Of a stretch of 64,000 bases of DNA, positions 23,919-31,751 are shown in pieces (positions within the stretch are counted from its first letter, which is position 1; each line of letters opens with the position of its first letter). The notes under the pieces are model-generated. The model was not told the origin of the DNA. It made no database searches and was given only the letters and a program-made list of their open reading frames with translations. The position numbers were made by a program, and so were the translations under genes. The DNA comes from Pseudomonas sp. GM41(2012) (GTDB lineage: Bacteria; Pseudomonadota; Gammaproteobacteria; Pseudomonadales; Pseudomonadaceae): contig NZ_AKJN02000005.1 in the NCBI RefSeq assembly GCF_000282315.2, positions 124,001-188,000 on the forward strand, given 5' to 3'.

Positions 23919-25496
23919 ATGGGTCATCCGTCCGTTAACAATCGAATTGAACAATCCCGCCATGGCGTGCCTTGGGTCCCCGAGCAAACCGGGGCCACAC
24001 TCAAGGTTCGCTCAGCGGTGATTCTGCTGGTCGCGGTGTGCCTGTCCATGACGGCTATCGTGATTTGGGAAGCCTGGAACTCGCGCCAGTACCATCTGCA
24101 CGACAAAGAAGTGGCGATGTCCAACCTTGCCCAGACCCTGGCCTCGCAAGCGCAGGCGTCGATCAAGCAAGCCGATACGTTGCTGTTGACCCTGGTGGAT
24201 CGTCTTGAAAACGACGGCATCGACCAGTCCCGGGTACCCCGGCTGGAGCGGTTGCTCAAGGCCCAGCGCAGTGAGTTGAGCCAGCTCCATGGCTTGTTTG
24301 TCTATGACGAAGAAGGGCGCTGGGTTGCCAATTCCAACGGCGCCGTGGTGCCCGATGCCAACAACGCCGATCGTGAATATTTCATTTTCCATCGCGATCA
24401 TCCCGACCGCGGTCCCCACATCGGCCCTTCGATCAAGAGCCGTTCGAGCGGTGAATGGATCATGACGGTGTCCCGTCGCGTCAATCATCCGGATGGCCGG
24501 TTTGCCGGTGTGGCGTTGGCAACGATTTATCTCAGCCATTTCCTCGGGCTCTACGACAGCATCGACATGGGTCATAACGGCGTGATCAACCTGATCGCCG
24601 ACGACGCCACCATCGTCGTGCGCCGGCCGTTCAAAGAAACTGAAATCGGTACCAGCGTCGCCAAGGGGCCGCTGTTTACGCAACTGTTGCCCAAGGGCAA
24701 TTCAGGCACGGCAACGGTTCCCTCCTATGTGGATGGGGTCGAGCGGGTGGTCGGTTTTCGCAGGGTCGACGGTTATCCGCTGATCATCTTTGCCGCGCTG
24801 AATAAAGATGAAGTCCTGGCCGCCTGGCGTAAGGAGGTACTGCTGAGTGCCGGGATCGTCTCGTTATTCCTGGGGTTTCTGGGCGTCCTCGGTTATCGCC
24901 TCATTCGCCTCATGAAGCAGCAAAACCACGTGCAGGGCGTATTGCTGGATGCGCAGGAAAAGCTCATCGAGGTCAACCGCAGTCTTGAGTTGCTGGCGCT
25001 GGAGGACGCACTGACCGGGCTGTCCAACCGGCGTCAGTTCGATCTGTTCATCCTCGCCGAAATGGGCCGCGCCAGACGCAACCAGACTCACCTTGCGCTG
25101 CTGATGATCGATGTCGATCACTTCAAGAGCTTCAATGATCTTTACGGCCATGTGGCCGGCGATGAGTGTTTACGCAACATCAGCACGATCATCAGGGACA
25201 ACATCAAGCGCCCTGGCGACCTGGCTGCCCGCTATGGCGGCGAAGAGTTTGCGGTGGTACTGCCGGGGACCGACTACGTGGGAGCATTTCTGGTGGCGGA
25301 AAAAATCCGTCGCGCGGTTCAGCTGGCCGGCATCCTGCACAGTGAAGGTGCTGAAGGCACGGTGACGGTCAGCCTGGGGGTCGCCGCTTACAATCCGGCG
25401 TCACAAGCCCAGCCCAACGACCTGGTGGGGGCCGCCGACAAGGCGCTCTACGTGGCCAAGGCCAGTGGCCGGAACATGAGCGTCATTGCCAACTGA
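23919..25496 (+). CDS. Membrane diguanylate cyclase with periplasmic Cache-type sensor
   Basis: 525 residues. Helix 1 is at about 29-50 and helix 2 at about 306-328, and the roughly 250 residues between them form a periplasmic double-Cache-like sensor (SQLHGLFVYDEEGRWVANSNG, DREYFIFHRDHPDRG). The GGDEF domain covers about 360-525, with DALTGLSNRRQFD, catalytic GGEEF near 440, and an RPGD I-site five residues before it. The active site is intact, so it should make c-di-GMP with product inhibition. GGGAG sits before ATG. Convergent with the next LysR gene, with two bases between the stops. Confidence 0.92.
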   Translation: MGHPSVNNRIEQSRHGVPWVPEQTGATLKVRSAVILLVAVCLSMTAIVIWEAWNSRQYHLHDKEVAMSNLAQTLASQAQASIKQADTLLLTLVDRLENDGIDQSRVPRLERLLKAQRSELSQLHGLFVYDEEGRWVANSNGAVVPDANNADREYFIFHRDHPDRGPHIGPSIKSRSSGEWIMTVSRRVNHPDGRFAGVALATIYLSHFLGLYDSIDMGHNGVINLIADDATIVVRRPFKETEIGTSVAKGPLFTQLLPKGNSGTATVPSYVDGVERVVGFRRVDGYPLIIFAALNKDEVLAAWRKEVLLSAGIVSLFLGFLGVLGYRLIRLMKQQNHVQGVLLDAQEKLIEVNRSLELLALEDALTGLSNRRQFDLFILAEMGRARRNQTHLALLMIDVDHFKSFNDLYGHVAGDECLRNISTIIRDNIKRPGDLAARYGGEEFAVVLPGTDYVGAFLVAEKIRRAVQLAGILHSEGAEGTVTVSLGVAAYNPASQAQPNDLVGAADKALYVAKASGRNMSVIAN

Positions 25497-25498
25497 AT

Positions 25499-26416
25499 TC
25501 AAACAAACCGGTCACTGCCTTGAACCAGTTTGGTAGACAGGTACGATTGCTTGAGTTTTTCCAGCCACCAGCCCAAGGCGCGGCCGTCATGATCGCCACG
25601 CCAGCCGGCATACAATATGTTTGGCTCGCGCGGGTCGGCCATCTGTTTTTCAACCAGCGTGCCGTTTTTCAGTAACGAGCCGACTCGATGCTTCGGTAAC
25701 CAACCCACGCCCAACCCGTCGCACTGGGCGAGGATCTTGGCGCGCATGGTCGGCACGGCGAGCACCGGTTGGCCGCCGGAGACGCCGTAAGTGCTGCCCT
25801 CGGTAACCCGGGACGAATCGGCTACGACAATCGCCCGGTGTTGCGCAACCATGGCGCGTGAAATCGGCTCTTGGGCCTTGGCCAGTGGGTGCCTGGGTGA
25901 AACCGCGAACACCCATTCCATTTCCCCCAGTTGCATCCAGCGCAAGGAGGGGATCGCCGGTGGTTCGTTGGTGGCGCCGATGATCAAGTCCGCACGGCCT
26001 TCACGCAGGGCTTCCCAAACACCTTTCAGGACTTCCTGAGTGATGCGCAACGGCACGCCGGACTCCAGCGCATCGAACTCGTGAATCACCGGGATCAACG
26101 CTTCGAATTCGAGCAACTCATCGGTGACGATCCATAGCCGGCTCTCCCAGCCATTGGCCACTTGCTGCACCCGCTGGGTCAGCCGCGAGACGTCTTGCAT
26201 CAGTCGCGCCGCCTCGTTCACCAGCAACTCACCCGCCGGGGTCAGCTGCAAGCGGTAGCGACGACGGTCGAACAGCAACGCGTCAAAGCGTTCCTCCAGT
26301 TGCCGCGCCGCGTAGGACACCGTCGAGGGCGCCTTGCCCAAGTGAGCAGCGGCCCGGGACAGGCTGCCGGTTTCGCGGATGGCTTCCAGCAAGGTGAGAT
26401 CGTCAATCGATAACAT
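25499..26416 (-). CDS. LysR-family regulator
   Basis: 305 residues. The helix-turn-helix is at 1-60 (MLSIDDLTLLEAIRETGSLSRAAAHLGKAPSTVSYAARQLE); the effector domain starts at about 90. The SLSRAAAHLGKAPSTVSYAARQLEERF style matches regulators like YhaJ. No divergent target is adjacent: the next gene upstream reads the same way after a repeat. The target is unknown. Confidence 0.85.
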   Translation of the reverse strand: MLSIDDLTLLEAIRETGSLSRAAAHLGKAPSTVSYAARQLEERFDALLFDRRRYRLQLTPAGELLVNEAARLMQDVSRLTQRVQQVANGWESRLWIVTDELLEFEALIPVIHEFDALESGVPLRITQEVLKGVWEALREGRADLIIGATNEPPAIPSLRWMQLGEMEWVFAVSPRHPLAKAQEPISRAMVAQHRAIVVADSSRVTEGSTYGVSGGQPVLAVPTMRAKILAQCDGLGVGWLPKHRVGSLLKNGTLVEKQMADPREPNILYAGWRGDHDGRALGWWLEKLKQSYLSTKLVQGSDRFV

Positions 26417-26442
26417 GGGCGGAGTCCTTGAACGAACAAGAT

Positions 26443-26535
26443 CAAAAGATCGTCTGAACGCAGCCCGAACCTGCGGCAGCTCCTACTCTGCGATATGCGT
26501 TTCCCGTAGGAGCTGCCGCAGGCTGCGATCTTTTG
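26443..26535. repeat. Inverted repeat of the GTAGGAGCTGCCGCAGGCTGCGATCTTTTG type
   Basis: CAAAAGATCG...CTGCGGCAGCTCCTAC and its inverted copy; a second intergenic repeat family, distinct from the REP core, with the same end sequences as 45040-45127. Confidence 0.8.
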
Positions 26536-26538
26536 GTG

Positions 26539-26913
26539 TCAGGTTGCCCGACGTAACTTCCACAACCTGATCAACCGAAGGTAGACCAGCACGTTGATCG
26601 CCAGCACCACGCTGCCCAGTCCCAGCTGAATCGCCGGTGTCAGGCCTGCCGGGTAAATGACCGGCCATACGTAATGTTCGATGAAACCGCCGCTGTAACC
26701 GGTTTGCCCGGCTGCGTCGCGCATGAGGTTTTCCCACTGCGTCAGCGGGCAGTTCAGGTGGAAGACTTCCACCGACACGCCCCACACAGCCGCAGGCAGG
26801 TGCCACCAGATCAGGGGGCGCCATTTGAGCACCAGCAGCCCGCCGAACAGCACGAACAGAATGAACAACAGGTGGAACAGGACCAGCCCGTCGGCGGCGA
26901 TTCGGTAAAGCAT
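26539..26913 (-). CDS. DUF2784 membrane protein
   Basis: 124 residues, about four membrane helices. It opens with MLYRIAADGLVLFHLLFILFV and contains CPLTQWENLMR and GFIEHYVWPVIYP, the conserved pattern of DUF2784. GGGAG precedes ATG. No function is established; it probably forms a small integral membrane module. Confidence 0.85.
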   Translation of the reverse strand: MLYRIAADGLVLFHLLFILFVLFGGLLVLKWRPLIWWHLPAAVWGVSVEVFHLNCPLTQWENLMRDAAGQTGYSGGFIEHYVWPVIYPAGLTPAIQLGLGSVVLAINVLVYLRLIRLWKLRRAT

Positions 26914-27146
26914 GTCGACTCCCTGACGCGTTATGCGAATGGCTCCATGGTACTCGGCCGGGTTGCTGACGCTCTATCGATTGTTTGCTGTTCAGCGCTG
27001 CGGGCACGACGAGGAAATTTACTGGGGGGGATCAAGCGTGCAGCCGATGAATGGAACAAGTTCGCGGAACAAGTGCGCAAGATTGTTCAAGCCAGCGGCC
27101 GCGACTGCTGGCACAGTCTGAGGTCTTTCCCTGGTTGTAGAGCGTT

Positions 27147-27845
27147 ATGTCCAATTCACTCATGCCGCGCAGTGCCTTTCTTCGCGGCGCTGCGGCGATC
27201 ATGCCGTTGTCCCTGGCCACCGCGCCCTGGGGACTTCTGGCCGGTTCCATGGCCATCGAGGCCAATCTCACGCCCCTGCAAGGCCAGGGGTTGTCGAGCA
27301 TCGTATTCGCCGGGGCCGCGCAACTGGTGGCGATCGGCATGCTCAAGGGCGGTGCCGGGATCTTTTCGATTCTGCTGACCACACTGCTGCTGACCTCCCA
27401 GCATTTGCTCTACGGGATGAGCATGCGTTCGGTGATTTCGCCGTTGCCGGGGCGCTGGCGTGTCGGGTTGGGCTTTTTGCTCACCGACGAGCTGTTCGCC
27501 CTGACCAGTGCGCATGACAAACAACAGTTCAACCGCTGGTACGCGTTGGGCGTCGGCCTGACGTTCTACATCGCCTGGAACCTCTTCACCCTGGCCGGCA
27601 TCGTGCTGGGCAGCAGCATTCCGGGGCTGGAACATCTGGGACTGGACTTCTCCATTGCGGCGACGTTTATCGCCCTGATCACCCCGGTGGTGCGGAACGT
27701 GCCGACCGTGGTGTGCGTGGCGGTGTCGTTGTTCTGCTCGGTGCTGTTCAGCTACTGGCAATGGGGCTCGGCGCTGGTGCTGTCGGGGTTGGCGGGCATG
27801 ACCGCAGGCTTTATCTGCAACAAATTCTACGGTGGACGCACATGA
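27147..27845 (+). CDS. azlC: AzlC-family amino acid exporter large subunit
   Basis: 232 residues with the AzlC pattern: GAAAIMPLSLATAPWGLLAG, the long hydrophobic TSQHLLYGMSMRSVI and LTDELFAL. With AzlD it forms a branched-chain amino acid exporter. The stop overlaps the azlD start (ATGA). The family name is sometimes given as ABC permease, but no ATPase is involved. Confidence 0.88.
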   Translation: MSNSLMPRSAFLRGAAAIMPLSLATAPWGLLAGSMAIEANLTPLQGQGLSSIVFAGAAQLVAIGMLKGGAGIFSILLTTLLLTSQHLLYGMSMRSVISPLPGRWRVGLGFLLTDELFALTSAHDKQQFNRWYALGVGLTFYIAWNLFTLAGIVLGSSIPGLEHLGLDFSIAATFIALITPVVRNVPTVVCVAVSLFCSVLFSYWQWGSALVLSGLAGMTAGFICNKFYGGRT

Positions 27846-28156
27846 TGGTCTGGGCGGTGATTTTCGGCATGGGGCTATTGGTGTTCTTCAACCGCTATGT
27901 GTTTCTGGAACCGCGGCTGCCCGTGCGCTTGAGCAGCAATGCGCGGCAGTTCCTGGGGTTTGCGGTGCCGGGCATGCTGACGGCGATCTGTGGGCCGATC
28001 GTGTTCATGCCGGACAAGCAGCTGAATCTGCAGTGGGATAACCCGTACCTGATCAGTTCGCTGGTGGCGGTGGGGCTGGTGCTTTACACCCGCAATACCT
28101 TGCTCAGCATGTTGTTGAGCATGGGGTTCTTCTTTTTGCTGCGTTGGTGGCTCTAA
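27842..28156 (+). CDS. azlD: AzlD-family small exporter subunit
   Basis: 104 residues with four membrane helices (MMVWAVIFGMGLLVFFNRYVF, then FLGFAVPGMLTAICGPIVF). It is coupled to azlC by a four-base overlap and is the obligatory partner of AzlC. Confidence 0.86.
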   Translation: MMVWAVIFGMGLLVFFNRYVFLEPRLPVRLSSNARQFLGFAVPGMLTAICGPIVFMPDKQLNLQWDNPYLISSLVAVGLVLYTRNTLLSMLLSMGFFFLLRWWL

Positions 28157-28216
28157 GTCGTTCCCGTCGAAATTGTTCTACGCTTAAAGGGGACCCCTAC
28201 AGGAAGAGAGGTGAGC

Positions 28217-28378
28217 ATGGCTAATGATCCAAAGCGTCCGTACCCGGATGAAGATGTGGATGATGAACCCACGGAAGAAGAGATTGAGCGGCAACGGCGT
28301 TCGACGCCGGACTGGAAGCACCCCGACGACGGTAAAGAGCTGTCAGATCGCGACCAGGAACGTCCGCTGAAACCTTGA
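28217..28378 (+). CDS. Small acidic hydrophilic protein
   Basis: 53 residues: MANDPKRPYPDEDVDDEP, then EEEIERQRRSTPDWKHPDDG and a charged tail. AGAGGTGAGC lies before ATG, and a strong terminator follows its stop, which supports a real gene. It has no signal peptide or helix spans and is probably largely disordered. No family is recognised. Confidence 0.65.
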   Translation: MANDPKRPYPDEDVDDEPTEEEIERQRRSTPDWKHPDDGKELSDRDQERPLKP

Positions 28379-28396
28379 CCGCGCTGCACATACAAC

Positions 28397-28425
28397 AAAG
28401 CCCCGCTATCAAAGCGGGGCTTTTT
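28397..28425 (+). terminator. Rho-independent terminator
   Basis: AAAGCCCCGCT and AGCGGGGCTTT form an 11-bp stem with a 5-base loop and a T run, 18 bases after the small acidic protein stop. Confidence 0.92.
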
Positions 28426-28444
28426 CATTGGGCGATTTTTTAAA

Positions 28445-28672
28445 TCAGATCGCTTCATTCCAGCGAATGTGCGTAATACCCAATTGCTGCGCCTTGATGC
28501 GCGCAGTTTCGAGGTTGGCGTGTGCGGCGATTTGACGACCGGAGTCAGGATAAGCATGGGCGGAAGCCGAATGTATCGCCTCGACATCGGAAAACTGTTC
28601 AGCCAGTTTGAAAAAGTGCTGACGAACGCCGTCGAACATATAGTGCACAGCATAGGGAACGAGTTTGCTCAT
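28445..28672 (-). CDS. Small conserved hypothetical protein
   Basis: 75 residues, MSKLVPYAVHYMFDGVRQHFF to HIRWNEAI. AAGGAGG five bases before ATG decides this start over longer frames. Composition suggests an alpha/beta mini-domain (beta YAVHYMF, helix ETARIKAQQLG, then GITHIRW). It could belong to the DUF6555 type of Pseudomonas small proteins, but I am not sure. The next gene on the strand is also small and unknown. Confidence 0.6.
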   Translation of the reverse strand: MSKLVPYAVHYMFDGVRQHFFKLAEQFSDVEAIHSASAHAYPDSGRQIAAHANLETARIKAQQLGITHIRWNEAI

Positions 28673-28763
28673 ATATTCCTCCTTGGACCGAAGCTCAGTT
28701 ATTGAGAGTGGCTCGATGTCGGGTTCGTTCAGTTCTTTGGCTGAATGAACCCGGTCCATCAAC

Positions 28764-29048
28764 TCAAACGTCTTCCAGCAGAAAATCGGGGTGGGAGGCC
28801 CGATAACCCAAGGTATTGTCGATCCAGGCGTTCAGCTCGTTGACCATGACCGGAGGTTTACCCGGATAGCGTTCGAGGGTTGAGCGAAGGAGGTTGCCGA
28901 TAGTGGCAATTGAATGCAGGTTGCGGGTCTTTATGTATTGCCCGATATAACAGTCGAGTGGGTAATGTTCTGTCTTCGAAAGATAAACACACGCCAGACC
29001 ATCGACTTGATTGATTGTGAAATCGTCGCGCAATTTAATTCTCTGCAA
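28764..29048 (-). CDS. Hypothetical small protein
   Basis: 94 residues from a TTG start (MQRIKLRDDF...). No strong ribosome binding site is seen, so the start is uncertain. Contains CVYLSKTEHYPLDCYIGQYI and a helical middle (IATIGNLLRSTLERYPG). It has a more AT-rich composition than most of the window. Nothing is recognised. Confidence 0.4.
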   Translation of the reverse strand: MQRIKLRDDFTINQVDGLACVYLSKTEHYPLDCYIGQYIKTRNLHSIATIGNLLRSTLERYPGKPPVMVNELNAWIDNTLGYRASHPDFLLEDV

Positions 29049-29542
29049 GGCTTGTTGTTGTAGGGATTTCCTTGGTTTATTGACTCTTTGGTCAATTGTG
29101 GGGTTCCGAAGGGAATGCGGCGCGCATGCTATCCATAGTTATTCTAAATGTACCGAAGTGTCGGACAGGCGGTTGCCCGATTAAAATCGCAAATAAAGCA
29201 GAGTGTTTCCTGTATGAAACAGCCTGTGTAACGTTCAAGCGATCAATAGGTATATATAACTGTTACTTATGCCTGCTTATAGGTCTGTATTGATACGTTA
29301 AAACTTCGCTGACTTCGCCCTGCAACAGCGCCATCCGCTCAGCGCGTTCTTTGGGGGTGGTGGGTCAAGCCATTCCCGCGCCGGCTGCGCAGAAGAAATG
29401 TTCACAGGAAAACAGTCTGTTCAGTCGCTGTTGCCGGGCAAACACTGTTCGCTGTGGGTCATGAGCTTATGCATTAATCGAATTTCAAAAGCTTCTTATA
29501 AGAGCGTTATGGTCTATCGCAGTAACCCTCAAGGAGCCTCCG
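29049..29542. other. Intergenic region without a supported gene
   Basis: About 490 bases, AT-rich in the first half. A 65-residue frame (29096-29293) has no plausible start site or composition. On the minus strand around 29290-29370 one frame reads TPKERAERMALLQGEV, which could be a fragment of a lost gene but is too short to identify. The part before 29543 contains the promoter region of the next gene. Confidence 0.5.
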
Positions 29543-30490
29543 ATGAACCTGTCCCGATTCGTGCGTAGTCTACTAACCAGCGCACTATTCGCCGCACCAC
29601 TGGCGTACGCCGCCGAGCCCGTCGTCCTGCACGTCGGTGATCAGAACTACTACAACGTTCGCGCTTCGGTGGAGGCGTCGGGCGTACTGAAAGACGCGCC
29701 GTATACCGTCGACTGGAAGCACTTCCAGGCCGCCGCGCCGCTGGCCGAAGCGCTGAATACCGGCGCGCTGGATCTGGGTTTTCTCGGCGATTCGGGTTTT
29801 CTGTTCCTCGCCGCCAAACAGGCGCCGGTGAAACTGATCGGCGTGTCGCGGCAGAACCCCGACACCATCGCCTTGCTGGTGCCCAAGGATTCGCCGGTCA
29901 AAACCATCGCCGATCTGAAGGGTAAGAAAGTCGCCTACTGGCCCGGTGCCTGGAGCCAGCAACTGACCCTGCGTGCCCTGGAAAAAGCCGACCTGCCGGA
30001 AGACTATGTCGACTTCATCAAACTGATGCCGATCGATGCCGCCGCCGCGTTGCCTCAGGGCAGCATTGACGCGTTCCCGGTCTGGGAACCCTACATCTCC
30101 CAGCAGATTCTGTTCTCCGGCGCCCGGCCGATCCTCACCGCCAAGAACCTGATGCCCGGCCTGAGCGCCATCGCCGCCTCGACGCCGTCGATCGACAGCA
30201 AACGCGAAGCCATTGCCGACTTTCTGGTGCGCCTGAAAAAGGCCCGGGCCTGGGTCGACAACCACACCGACGAGTACGCCGATCTCTGGGCGAAGAAAGC
30301 CAACCTTGACCAGAACGTGTCGCGCCATTGGTTGCGCCAGGCCCACATGACCGTTGGCCCGGTGGATGCGCAGGCAGCAAAGGATCTGCAAAGCACCGCG
30401 GACTTCCTGTTCAAGGTAAAAGCGCTGCCGGCCGCGTTGGCGACTGCGCCGATTATCGACAGCTCGTTTCAGCAGGCGTTTGCCCAGTAA
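29543..30490 (+). CDS. Aliphatic sulfonate-type ABC binding protein, no transporter adjacent
   Basis: 315 residues with a signal peptide (MNLSRFVRSLLTSALFAAPLAYA). The mature protein follows SsuA/TauA-like binding proteins (LHVGDQNYYNVRASVEASGVLKD, then LDLGFLGDSGFLFLAAKQAPVKLIG and GKKVAYWPGAWSQQLTLRALEKA). It probably captures a sulfonate or similar compound in the periplasm. No permease or ATPase gene follows, so it must rely on a transporter elsewhere. AAGGAG precedes ATG. Confidence 0.85.
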   Translation: MNLSRFVRSLLTSALFAAPLAYAAEPVVLHVGDQNYYNVRASVEASGVLKDAPYTVDWKHFQAAAPLAEALNTGALDLGFLGDSGFLFLAAKQAPVKLIGVSRQNPDTIALLVPKDSPVKTIADLKGKKVAYWPGAWSQQLTLRALEKADLPEDYVDFIKLMPIDAAAALPQGSIDAFPVWEPYISQQILFSGARPILTAKNLMPGLSAIAASTPSIDSKREAIADFLVRLKKARAWVDNHTDEYADLWAKKANLDQNVSRHWLRQAHMTVGPVDAQAAKDLQSTADFLFKVKALPAALATAPIIDSSFQQAFAQ

Positions 30491-30590
30491 CCCACGATGC
30501 CGGGCAGCACTGGAACCAAACACTGTGTACCCTTATCCAACCTCGGCCCGCAGCGACCTGCGGGGCCGACGAAGGATAAATGGGCAAAAC

Positions 30591-31490
30591 ATGAAACGGC
30601 TGGTCAAGGTTCTATCTGCACTCATCATCGCCGCAGGGCTGGTGGGGTGCATCGCTTCTCCCATCGAAATGACGCCGCAAACCGAACAGCGTCTGAGTGC
30701 GCAACCACCGATCCGTTTTCTGCTGACCTTCGATGACGGTCCCAGCGCATCGAGTTTCTGGAACCCGACGATGACGGTGCTCGACAGTTTGGCCACTAAC
30801 CCGGTGCAACCGAACCTCAAAGCGGTGTTCTTCGTGCAGACCCGTGCCTCACGGGCGGGCGGCAGTGAAATAGGGCGTCAGGTCATGCACCGCGAACAGG
30901 CCGAAGGTCAGATCCTGGGCTTCCACACGGCCACGCCCGGGCACACCAATCATCGATCCCTGGATCCGCAAGAACTGGAACAGTCCCTCACCAACGGCAG
31001 CGCCGACATCGCTGCGATCACTGGTGCGCCACCGACCCTGGTGCGCCCGCCATTCTGGAACTACGACAAGCGCACCTTCGCGGCCTATCAGCAACATGGC
31101 ATGCATGTGCTGCTGACCGACCTTAGCGCCAATGACGGCAAGATCTGGGGCTTCAACGCCAGCCCCCGGCGGCGGGCCCACTTCTTGCGCACAATGTCCG
31201 AAGTGCGTGAGCGCATCGCCCGTGGCGAGTTACCGGTGGTGGACGGGGTGATTCCGGTGGTGGTGACCTTCCATGATCTCAATCGTTACACGGCCCGACA
31301 TACTCGGGAGTACCTGCAAATCCTGCTCGACAGTGCGAGCGCTACAGGTCTGAAAACAGCCCGCAAACCTTTTTATGACGACACGGCAGCGCTGCAACGG
31401 GCCGCCATGGCGCGTACCGTCCGCGACGGCGCTGAGCCGGTCAAGTTGCCGGGGATCTGGAACTGGATCTGGAATGGGGATTCCCACTGA
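30591..31490 (+). CDS. Lipoprotein polysaccharide deacetylase-family protein
   Basis: 299 residues. Signal peptide with lipobox LVGC (C20), so it is anchored to a membrane. NodB-type fold with motif 1 TFDDGPSA (D48, D49), metal histidines in HTATPGHTNH, motif 3 RPPFWNY and motif 4 like HDLNRYTARH. It probably removes acetyl groups from a cell-wall or capsule sugar. A second copy of its last 69 codons lies at 36775-36983, downstream of the RTX gene. Confidence 0.83.
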   Translation: MKRLVKVLSALIIAAGLVGCIASPIEMTPQTEQRLSAQPPIRFLLTFDDGPSASSFWNPTMTVLDSLATNPVQPNLKAVFFVQTRASRAGGSEIGRQVMHREQAEGQILGFHTATPGHTNHRSLDPQELEQSLTNGSADIAAITGAPPTLVRPPFWNYDKRTFAAYQQHGMHVLLTDLSANDGKIWGFNASPRRRAHFLRTMSEVRERIARGELPVVDGVIPVVVTFHDLNRYTARHTREYLQILLDSASATGLKTARKPFYDDTAALQRAAMARTVRDGAEPVKLPGIWNWIWNGDSH

Positions 31491-31751
31491 AAGATCGCCC
31501 CCATGACTCCGCTGAAAAAAGCTGAGAAAGCCGTTTAATTGGCGTCGGTTTTGCACCGTTACGCGCTTTTTCGACCCCGATTCACCCTTTTCCAACCGCT
31601 CGGCGGGAAAGCACCGAATTAGTCGTTTCTGGCGTTTCTTTTTTATGGATCCATCTATGCTCGTGATGGCTCTGTGCCGGCACCACGTCATGCCAGAGCC
31701 TTTTCGGCACCCCCCATTCAAAGAATTTTGCTGATTATCAGGTGACTAACC

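Noticed and set aside
28153..28653. 166-residue minus-strand frame over the small acidic gene
   Set aside because: Crosses the terminator at 28397-28425 and is antisense to a gene with a clear ribosome binding site.
29096..29293. 65-residue frame in the AT-rich gap
   Set aside because: No ribosome binding site and improbable composition.
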